Assembly (NCBI RefSeq): GCF_900184265.1
Contig: NZ_FXXA01000002.1
Location: forward strand, 1,448,918 to 1,512,917
DNA length: 64,000 nucleotides
DNA from: Eggerthella timonensis
Lineage (GTDB): Bacteria; Actinomycetota; Coriobacteriia; Coriobacteriales; Eggerthellaceae
Direction: 5' to 3'
Shown piece by piece: positions 58,244 through 64,000 of this stretch (the first letter of the stretch is position 1; each line of letters starts with the position of its first letter). The notes beneath the pieces are model-generated. The model saw nothing but the letters and a program-made list of their open reading frames with translations. It did not search any database and was not told the DNA's origin. Made by a program: the position numbers and the translations under genes.

Positions 58244-58714
58244 ATGGCAGACAGCAACTTCATCCTCACGCAAGAAGGCAAGGACAAGCTCGAGGAGGAG
58301 CTTCACTTCCTCGAAACCGAGAAGCGCGCCGAAATCGGCGAGCGCATCAAGGTGGCGCGCGAGTTCGGCGACATCTCGGAGAACTCCGAGTACGACGACG
58401 CTAAGAACGAGCAGGGCATGATGGAGGCGCGCATCGCCGAGATCAGCCGCATCCTGTCCGAGGCGACGGTGGTCAACGCCCCGAAGCGCTCGAACAGCGT
58501 GCACATCGGCTCGACCGTGACCGTCGACATGGGCGGCCGCGAGCGCGTGTTCACCATCGTGGGCGGCGCGGAGAGCGATGCCGCCGCCGGCAAGATCTCC
58601 AACGAGTCCCCGGTGGGATCGGTGCTGCTGGGCCACAAGAAGGGCGACGTGGTGGAGACCACGGGCCCGACCGGCCGCCAGATCACCATGACCATCCTGA
58701 AGCTGGAGCACTAG
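58244..58714 (+). CDS. greA: Transcription elongation factor GreA
   Basis: The 156-residue protein has the N-terminal coiled coil (LTQEGKDKLEEELHFL ... IKVAREFGDISENSEYDDAK) whose tip bears the acidic pair that stimulates transcript cleavage in backtracked RNA polymerase, and a C-terminal FKBP-like domain (ESPVGSVLLGHKKGDVVE). Length is standard. A hairpin at 58762 separates it from lysS. Confidence 0.96.
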   Translation: MADSNFILTQEGKDKLEEELHFLETEKRAEIGERIKVAREFGDISENSEYDDAKNEQGMMEARIAEISRILSEATVVNAPKRSNSVHIGSTVTVDMGGRERVFTIVGGAESDAAAGKISNESPVGSVLLGHKKGDVVETTGPTGRQITMTILKLEH

Positions 58715-58761
58715 GCGGCGGGTGGCTGGCTCTCGCCGGCACGCTTCACCGACGCTTCAGG

Positions 58762-58789
58762 AGGCCGGGGCTCCGCGCCTCGGCCTTCC
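58762..58789 (+). terminator. Terminator-like hairpin after greA
   Basis: AGGCCGGGGC / GCCTCGGCCT (one wobble) with a TCCGC loop, then TCCTT. It is 40 bases before the lysS start, so readthrough into lysS is possible. Confidence 0.55.
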
Positions 58790-58828
58790 TTGACTTACTA
58801 CGCCAACCTGTGATTTCGAGGACAACCA

Positions 58829-60787
58829 ATGAGCGACACCATCGACACCACCGAGCAGATCATCGAAGACGACCCCATCGCGGTGCGCCGCGCCAAGCGC
58901 GAGGCGCTCATGGCGGCGGGCAAGGACCCGTACGGCCACGCGTTCGCGTACTCGCACCACCTGGCCGACCTGGTCGAGCGCTACGCCGACCTCGAGGACG
59001 GCGCGTCCACCGAGGACGAGGTGAAGGTTGCGGGCCGCGTCATGGCGAAGCGCGACCAGGGCAAGCTCGCCTTCCTCGAGCTGCGCGACTCGACGGGCGA
59101 CATGCAGCTGTTCTGCCGCATCAACGCGCTGGGCGAGGAAGCGTTTGCCGAGCTCAAGGACCTCGACGTGGGCGACTGGATCGGCGTCGAGGGCACGATG
59201 ATGCGCACGAAGCGCGGGCAGCTGTCCGTGTCCGTGGCATCGTTCGAGCTGCTGTCCAAGAGCCTGCGCCCCCTGCCCGAGAAGTTCCACGGCCTGGCCG
59301 ACAAGGAGACGCGCTACCGCCAGCGCTACGTCGACCTCGTCATGAACCGCGAGGTGCGCGACACGTTCGAGAAGCGCTTCAAGGTGGTCTCCGCCATCCG
59401 CCGCTACATGGAGGATCACGGCTACTACGAGGTTGAGACGCCCATCCTGCATCCCATCCTCGGCGGCGCGAACGCGCGTCCCTTCGTCACGCACCACAAC
59501 GCGCTCGACAAGGACTTCTACCTGCGCATCGCAACCGAGCTGCACCTCAAGCGCCTGCTGGTGGGCGGCTTCGAGAAGGTGTTCGAGATCGGGCGTCAGT
59601 TCCGCAACGAGGGCATGGACCCCTATCACAATCCCGAGTTCACCACGATGGAGTTCTACCAGGCGTTCAGCGACCTCGAGGGCATGATGGAGCTCACGCA
59701 GGGCGTCGTCCAGGCAGCCGCGCAGGCTTCCTGCGGCACGCTCCAGGTCGAGTACCAGGGCGAGAAGATCGACCTGAGCGGCTCGTGGCGCCGCGCGACC
59801 ATGATCGAGCTGGCCAGCGAGGGCGCGGGCGAGGACGTGAGCTTCGCGCGCACCCGCGACGAGTTGGTTGCCATCCTCGAGCGCAACGGCGGCCATGCCG
59901 AGGACGCATGGGGCAAGGGCAAGCTCATCTGCGAGATCTTCGAGGCGGTTGCCGAGGAGAAGCTCATCCAGCCGACGTTCGTGACGGAGCATCCGATCGA
60001 GGTGTCGCCGCTGGCCAAGAAGAAGGCCGGCGACCCGAACCTCACCGAGCGCTTCGAGCTGTTCATCTGCGGCCACGAGTACGCCAACGCCTTCGGCGAG
60101 CTGAACGACCCGGTCGATCAGGCCGAGCGCTTCCGCGCGCAGGTGGAGGCGAAGGACCTCGGCGACGACGAGGCCATGGGCTACGACGACGACTACGTGC
60201 GCGCGCTCGAGTACGGCATGCCCCCGGCGGGCGGCTGCGGCATCGGCATCGACCGCCTGGTCATGCTGCTTACCGACGCCCCGTCCATCCGCGACGTGCT
60301 GCTGTTCCCCCACATGAGAGACGAGGCTCCGGCCGGCGGGCGTCCGCGCGCCGCAGCGCCGGTCGCTGCTGCGGAGGCCTCTGCGGCCGCCCCCATCGAC
60401 TTCTCGAAGGTGGTCGTCGAGCCGCTGTTCGCCGACGAGGTCGATTTCGACACGTTCAGCAAATCGGACTTCCGCGCCGTGAAGGTGAAGGAGTGCGTGG
60501 CCGTTCCCAAGAGCAAGAAGCTGCTGCAGTTCACGCTCGACGACGGCACGGGCGCCGAGCGCGTCATCCTGTCCGGCATCCACGCCTACTACGAGCCGGA
60601 GGAGCTGGTGGGTCGCACGCTCATCGCCATCACCAACCTGCCGCCGCGCAAGATGATGGGCGTCGAATCGTGCGGCATGCTGCTGTCGGCCATCCACGAG
60701 GAGCCGGGCGAGGACGGCCAGCCCGAGGAGCGCCTCAACCTCCTGATGGTGGACGAGCGCATCCCTGCCGGCGCGAAGCTGTACTAG
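58829..60787 (+). CDS. lysS: Lysyl-tRNA synthetase fused to a tRNA-binding domain
   Basis: The 652-residue class II LysRS has an anticodon-binding OB fold (about 65-165) and a catalytic core with motif 2 FRNEGMDPYHNPEFTTME and motif 3 GCGIGIDRLVMLL. Standard bacterial enzymes end near residue 500. Here an Ala-rich linker leads into an additional domain (about 535-652) that matches the Trbp111/EMAPII-like module normally found at the MetRS C-terminus: SDFRAVKVKECVAVPKSKKL, ILSGIHAYYEPEELVG and NLPPRKMMGVES. This should raise tRNA affinity. It ends in a hairpin at 60828. Confidence 0.96.
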   Translation: MSDTIDTTEQIIEDDPIAVRRAKREALMAAGKDPYGHAFAYSHHLADLVERYADLEDGASTEDEVKVAGRVMAKRDQGKLAFLELRDSTGDMQLFCRINALGEEAFAELKDLDVGDWIGVEGTMMRTKRGQLSVSVASFELLSKSLRPLPEKFHGLADKETRYRQRYVDLVMNREVRDTFEKRFKVVSAIRRYMEDHGYYEVETPILHPILGGANARPFVTHHNALDKDFYLRIATELHLKRLLVGGFEKVFEIGRQFRNEGMDPYHNPEFTTMEFYQAFSDLEGMMELTQGVVQAAAQASCGTLQVEYQGEKIDLSGSWRRATMIELASEGAGEDVSFARTRDELVAILERNGGHAEDAWGKGKLICEIFEAVAEEKLIQPTFVTEHPIEVSPLAKKKAGDPNLTERFELFICGHEYANAFGELNDPVDQAERFRAQVEAKDLGDDEAMGYDDDYVRALEYGMPPAGGCGIGIDRLVMLLTDAPSIRDVLLFPHMRDEAPAGGRPRAAAPVAAAEASAAAPIDFSKVVVEPLFADEVDFDTFSKSDFRAVKVKECVAVPKSKKLLQFTLDDGTGAERVILSGIHAYYEPEELVGRTLIAITNLPPRKMMGVESCGMLLSAIHEEPGEDGQPEERLNLLMVDERIPAGAKLY

Positions 60788-61144
60788 GCGACAGCGCCGC
60801 GTCCAACGAAAGCGTTTCCAGAAAATGGCCGCCCGCGCGCAAGCGTTGGGCGGCTTTCTGCATTGATCGACGAATGCCGGCTCTCGGCGATGCTTTTCTG
60901 GCGTTTGGACGGATCCAGGTGGTCTAGTGCACGCGAACGTCGGTCTGGTGGCAGTTTATGACGGATATCCGCCTTTAGGTGGGACGATTGGCGGAGCGTT
61001 CCCCGTATGCCATGGGAAAACGCCTGGTCGAGAAGTGCCTTCTCGTCGTCTAGCGACAGAAGCAGGAAAGTGATCGCGGTTTTCCGTCAGAACCCGCCAC
61101 GAGGTTGCGCTTGGCTTCCATAGAGGAATGAGGCGAGAGAACGC
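60788..61144. other. 357-bp intergenic region after lysS
   Basis: It holds the lysS terminator, two degenerate copies of a GGCGGTTTTCCGTCA motif (about 60958-60973 and 61076-61090) and a weak partial match to the stem-loop element A/B (about 61007-61035). No gene is supported. Confidence 0.5.
60828..60857 (+). terminator. Terminator after lysS
   Basis: GCCGCCC / GGGCGGC stem with a 13-nt loop, then TTTCTG, 40 bases past the lysS stop. Confidence 0.7.
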
Positions 61145-62101
61145 TCACGTGAGCAGCTCGCGGCGGAGGGCGAACTGACGTGCGGAGTAATCGGTGCAGG
61201 ACGGCCTGATCCTCGTTCCAAGATGCTTGGCCACCGTTCGGGCGAAGCGGTTGTACTCCTGGAAGTCGGAAACCTGCTTCCACGTAGCGGTCACTACGGT
61301 GAAGCCGAGCGTCTCCAGCGCGTTCTTGCGAGAAGCGTCTTCGGCAATGCGCTCCGCACCGGTGTGGCAGAGCGTGCTGTCGTATTCGACGGCCACGTGC
61401 TTGTCGGGCCAGAGCAGGTCGCAGCGCAGTGATGAGCGGTCGGTAGCCCAGCGACTTCGCGGAGGGATGGGGATGACGGCGTTCATGGCCGGATGGCGGA
61501 TTTTGCTGCCGCCGCGCAGGTAAGGAAGCGTCAAAAGCTCGGCGAGCGTCGATTCGCGTGGAGAAGCGGATCCTCTCAGGATGTGAGGCAGGAGCGATCG
61601 GGCTGTCTTTATCCCGCGAACGCCTTCGGCCTTGCGAAAGTACGCGGCAAGCTTTTCCGGCGTGGTGAGGGGGATTCGGGTCCTCACTCCGTACGGTTGG
61701 CTGTCGTCGGGTGCGAACGTGCCGCAGAATTCGTATCCGAGGTGCACTGTCCGAGAAAAGCACCACAACTGCGCCATATGGACGAGCGTCAGTTCAGGGC
61801 AGGTGACAAAAAGAGGATCATCGTGTTCGGGAAGCGTGAACCTGCGTAACGAGCCAGCAGGGAGCGTGCGCATGCTGTGAACCGCAACCGAAGCGTTGGG
61901 ATGACGATCTTCGAGCGCGAGGACGTGAACGGGCGTGGACAGCATGCCGTTCCGCACAAGCCAATGATCGGTCATTTCGCGGGAAGACGGTGCGACGGTT
62001 GGCAACCCTCGCTGGCGGCATAGATCGCGCGCCGATCCGGAATCGCTCAATGCCGAACGCCAGAATTCGAGAGCGGATATGTGCGAGATGACCGTTTTCA
62101 T
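61145..62101 (-). CDS. PD-(D/E)XK-like (DUF559/Vsr-type) nuclease-fold protein, AbiEi-like N-terminus
   Basis: The 318-residue protein has an N-terminal region starting ISHISALEFWRSAL that recalls the AbiEi/transcriptional-regulator domain, and a C-terminal domain reading RCDLLWPDKHVAVEYDS, then later SRKNALETLGFTVVTATW. The D...E-Y-D spacing with a following Arg/Lys helix fits the PD-(D/E)XK fold of DUF559 and Vsr proteins. It might cut DNA or act as a host-derived defence or regulatory protein; function is unknown. A TACACT -10 six bases from the ATG implies a leaderless mRNA, and the nine-copy 11-bp array lies just upstream. Confidence 0.6.
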   Translation of the reverse strand: MKTVISHISALEFWRSALSDSGSARDLCRQRGLPTVAPSSREMTDHWLVRNGMLSTPVHVLALEDRHPNASVAVHSMRTLPAGSLRRFTLPEHDDPLFVTCPELTLVHMAQLWCFSRTVHLGYEFCGTFAPDDSQPYGVRTRIPLTTPEKLAAYFRKAEGVRGIKTARSLLPHILRGSASPRESTLAELLTLPYLRGGSKIRHPAMNAVIPIPPRSRWATDRSSLRCDLLWPDKHVAVEYDSTLCHTGAERIAEDASRKNALETLGFTVVTATWKQVSDFQEYNRFARTVAKHLGTRIRPSCTDYSARQFALRRELLT

Positions 62102-62107
62102 GGCGAG

Positions 62108-62135
62108 AGTGTAACATGGAATAACGCCAGGTAAA
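62108..62135 (-). promoter_or_regulatory. Leaderless promoter of the nuclease-like gene
   Basis: On the minus strand TTTACC (62130-62135) and TACACT (62108-62113) are 16 bp apart, and the ATG follows the -10 after six bases. Confidence 0.5.
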
Positions 62136-62152
62136 GAGACGATTTTCGCGCG

Positions 62153-62251
62153 TTGGATCCACGTGGAATTCGCGCTGGATCGGCGTTGGGATCGTGCTAG
62201 AACGACGTTGGAGCCATGCTGGGACGGCGTTGGAAGCACGCTGGAATCGCG
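62153..62251. repeat. Iteron-like array: nine 11-bp repeats
   Basis: Nine consecutive 11-bp units run without interruption, for example TTGGATCCACG, CTGGATCGGCG, TTGGAGCCATG, CTGGGACGGCG and TTGGAAGCACG. The consensus is YTGGRAYCNCG, with strict spacing but variable bases at four positions. Units starting CT and TT largely alternate, giving a 22-bp super-period. Eleven base pairs is about one helical turn, so a protein could line one face of the DNA. It begins 17 bp upstream of the -35 of the nuclease-like gene. Confidence 0.85.
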
Positions 62252-62482
62252 TGGCTTTTGTCCAGATGCCCGACGCGGATGGGCGTTTGTCAAGCCAGCG
62301 ACGTGCGATGGCAGATTTTGACGGAAAACCGCCATCGTGCGACTTTGCGGCTTCGCCCCCGGATTCTTATTGCAGCATCGCCGCAGATCAGCTGAGCGTC
62401 ACCAAAGGGGTCGGAAAATCCGCTCTCGAAGGACCCCGTCCAAAGGCGGTTTTCCGTAAAAACCTGCCGTCAACGGTCGCGC

Positions 62483-62554
62483 GGCGCGCAGCGCTCGCTC
62501 GGCGTGCAGCGCTCGCCCGGCGCGCAGCGCTCGCCCGGCGCGCAGCGCTCGCCC
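62483..62554. repeat. 18-bp GC-rich tandem repeat, four copies
   Basis: GGCGCGCAGCGCTCGCCC and close variants repeat four times (62483, 62501, 62519, 62537). The unit contains the palindrome GCGCAGCGC-like core. Immediately after, a segment starting GCGCTCGCCCGAACCGTGCG is duplicated with a 40-bp period (62545 and 62585). Confidence 0.85.
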
Positions 62555-62762
62555 GAACCGTGCGCCCGTCTGCGCATAGGGAATGCGCTCGCCCGAACCG
62601 TGCGCCCTTCTGCGCTCGCGCACGTTTCGAATCTTTGTCGAAAGCGAGCACGTTTGGAGGCATCGGGCGGCAGGGCCGTGTGCGAGCGGGTGTCATGGTA
62701 GGATGAACCGGTCGCTGCGCTGACGCAGCTTGTGGAGCGAGCGTGTGCGGCTATATGCGGTA

Positions 62763-62792
62763 TTGGCACTCTCAATACAAGAGTGCTAAGAT
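62763..62792 (+). promoter_or_regulatory. clpC promoter overlapped by a CIRCE operator
   Basis: TTGGCACTC (62763-62771), nine bases, GAGTGCTAA (62781-62789) matches the HrcA-binding CIRCE element (TTAGCACTC-N9-GAGTGCTAA) at 17 of 18 arm positions. The same DNA provides -35 TTGGCA and -10 TAAGAT with an 18-bp spacer, so HrcA binding would block polymerase. Confidence 0.88.
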
Positions 62793-62835
62793 GGCACGGA
62801 ACCATACGATAGACTCTGCGAGAATAGAGGCTAGC

Positions 62836-64000
62836 ATGTCATTTGAGAAATTCACGGACAAAGCGCGCAAGGTGCTTGTCCTGGCGCAAGACGAGGCGCG
62901 ATCGCTTCATCAGCCCTACGTGGGCACCGAGCACATCCTGCTCGGCCTCATACAGGAGAAGGACGGTCTGGCCGCCCAGGCTCTCGACCGCCTCAACGTG
63001 AAGTACGACGCCGTCGTGCAGGCCATCCGCCAGGTCGTCGCCATCGACGAGGACACCGACGTGTCCGGCCACCTGTCGTTCACGCCGCGCGTGAAGCGCG
63101 TGCTGGAGAACAGCCTGCGCGAGGCCATGCAGATGGGACAATCCTACATCTCAACCGAGCATTTGCTGCTCGGCATCGTGCGCGAGGGCGACGGCACCGC
63201 GCTCGAGGTGCTCACGCGCCTCGGCGTGACCGGCGACGACGTGCGCGGCGCGCTCAACGACCTGGTGGGGCAGAGCCCCGTGTACGCCGGGCGCAACCCC
63301 TTCGATCCGAACGCCGGATCGTCGGACAGCGTGCTGAAGGAGTTCGGCACCGACCTTACGCAGAAGGCGCGCGACGGCAAGCTCGATCCGGTCATCGGCC
63401 GCGCGGGCGAGATCGAGCGCGTCATGCAGGTGCTTTCGCGCCGTCAGAAGAACAACCCGCTGCTCATCGGCGAGCCGGGCGTGGGCAAGACGGCCGTGGC
63501 CGAGGGCCTGGCCCAGCTCATCGTGTCGAACCAGGTGCCCGACATCCTGCGGGGCAAGCGCCTGTTCACGCTCGACGTGAGCGCGCTCGTGGCGGGCTCC
63601 AAGTACCGCGGCGAGTTCGAGGAGCGCCTGAAGAAGTGCATCAAGGAGGTGCAGGACGCGGGCGACATCATCCTGTTCATCGACGAGATCCACACGCTGA
63701 TCGGCGCAGGCTCGGCCGAGGGCTCCATCGACGCGGCCGCCATCCTGAAGCCGCCGCTGTCCCGCGGCGAGATACAGGTGGTGGGCGCCACCACCATCGA
63801 CGAGTACCGCAAGCACCTCGAGAAGGACTCCGCGCTCGAGCGCCGCTTCCAGCCCATCACCGTGGGCGAGCCGAACGAGGAGCAGGCGCTGCGCATCATG
63901 GAGGGCCTGCGCGACCGCTACGAAGCGCATCACCAGGTGCATTTCACCGACGAGGCGCTGCAGGCCGCCGTCGCGCTATCCAGCCGCTACATCCAGGACC
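62836..64000 (+). CDS. clpC: ClpC-type AAA+ chaperone ATPase, N-terminal part (runs off the window)
   Basis: The visible 388 residues begin [20 protein letters not shown] with the ClpC double-repeat N-domain (two TEHILLG/TEHLLLG repeats, near residues 33 and 107), then the first AAA+ module: Walker [10 protein letters not shown] (about 212), Walker [13 protein letters not shown], and the arginine-finger region [12 protein letters not shown]. ClpC unfolds substrates for ClpP and controls stress responses. The gene has no stop because it continues past base 64000. AGAGG lies five bases before the ATG. The upstream CIRCE site points to heat-shock control by HrcA. Confidence 0.95.
   Translation, partial: MSFEKFTDKARKVLVLAQDEARSLHQPYVGTEHILLGLIQEKDGLAAQALDRLNVKYDAVVQAIRQVVAIDEDTDVSGHLSFTPRVKRVLENSLREAMQMGQSYISTEHLLLGIVREGDGTALEVLTRLGVTGDDVRGALNDLVGQSPVYAGRNPFDPNAGSSDSVLKEFGTDLTQKARDGKLDPVIGRAGEIERVMQVLSRRQKNNPLLIGEPGVGKTAVAEGLAQLIVSNQVPDILRGKRLFTLDVSALVAGSKYRGEFEERLKKCIKEVQDAGDIILFIDEIHTLIGAGSAEGSIDAAAILKPPLSRGEIQVVGATTIDEYRKHLEKDSALERRFQPITVGEPNEEQALRIMEGLRDRYEAHHQVHFTDEALQAAVALSSRYIQD

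Larger units (their letters stand above)
61076..62332. repeat. Inverted 14-bp repeats flanking the nuclease-like cassette
   Basis: GCGGTTTTCCGTCA at 61076-61089 and its exact inverse at 62319-62332 bracket the PD-(D/E)XK-like gene and the 11-bp array. A further direct near-copy, GGCGGTTTTCCGTAAA, is at 62445-62460. This may be chance recurrence of a local motif or the edge of a mobile cassette. Confidence 0.4.
62102..62835. other. 734-bp intergenic region between the nuclease-like gene and clpC
   Basis: It contains the promoter of the nuclease-like gene, the 11-bp array (62153-62251), copies of the TTTTGACGGAAAACCGCC-type motif, GC-rich tandem repeats (62483-62615) and the clpC control region. 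No reading frame in it has coding support; the frames seen follow the repeats. Confidence 0.65.

Noticed and set aside
62153-62554. CRISPR-like repeats
   Set aside because: The 11-bp and 18-bp units are contiguous with no spacers, and no cas genes are present.

Overview
The window looks like chromosomal backbone from a high-GC coriobacterium, most likely family Eggerthellaceae (Eggerthella or a close relative). This rests on the protein sequences of RpoB, RpoC, LysS and ClpC, on a DMSO-reductase-family molybdoenzyme operon with a NrfD anchor, on LPxTG/sortase-type cell-wall anchoring (Gram-positive envelope), and on GTG/TTG starts in strongly GC-biased codons. No search was run, so the genus is an inference. 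I see no insertion sequence, prophage or CRISPR array. The non-genic novelty lies in short palindromes, MITE-like elements and one iteron-like array.

Layout. 1-2.0 kb: a lactonase-fold protein and a YczE-type membrane protein on the minus strand. 2.1-4.5 kb: a NrfD-like membrane protein, a short GntR regulator and an SPFH/band-7 protein. 4.9-11.5 kb: a respiratory cluster (Tat-exported molybdopterin oxidoreductase, four-cluster ferredoxin subunit, NrfD anchor, a small double-CX4CX4CH membrane protein, a DUF4405-like cytochrome b-type protein, a radical SAM protein). 11.8-14.8 kb: a DUF2156 protein, two MITE-like elements and a wall-anchored surface protein. 15.1-25.0 kb: rpoB, rpoC, hisE, glmM. 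25.2-26.9 kb: a 38-bp perfect palindrome, a small membrane protein, an AraC regulator. 27.2-33.0 kb: polyphosphate locus (ppk1, ppx, a two-domain PPK2-type kinase, a 38-aa membrane peptide). 33.1-40.9 kb: class B sortase and the purine genes purF, purM, purN and purH, with an XdhC-like and an isochorismatase-like gene between. 41.1-46.4 kb: a membrane-anchored J-protein and a flippase-like/ATP-grasp/flippase-like trio. 46.6-51.6 kb: a solute-binding lipoprotein coupled to a GGDEF-EAL protein, then a thioesterase. 51.7-56.9 kb: a two-component system divergent from a MacAB-like exporter operon. 57.4-60.8 kb: tRNA-Pro(CGG), tatA, greA, lysS. 61.1-64.0 kb: an orphan PD-(D/E)XK-like protein behind a nine-copy 11-bp array, and the start of clpC under a CIRCE operator (runs off the window).

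How it fits together. Housekeeping (transcription, purines, lysyl-tRNA, cell-wall precursors, Tat export) is mixed with anaerobic respiration, polyphosphate storage, surface-protein anchoring and envelope signalling. The observations most worth a second look are: an alpha-CTD-like helix-hairpin-helix extension on RpoC; a LysRS fused to a MetRS-type tRNA-binding domain; the flippase/ATP-grasp/flippase trio; the solute-binding protein/c-di-GMP pair; the 11-bp helically phased array; a duplicated stable-RNA promoter beside tRNA-Pro with a possible small RNA; and a stem-loop element present twice with compensating base changes.
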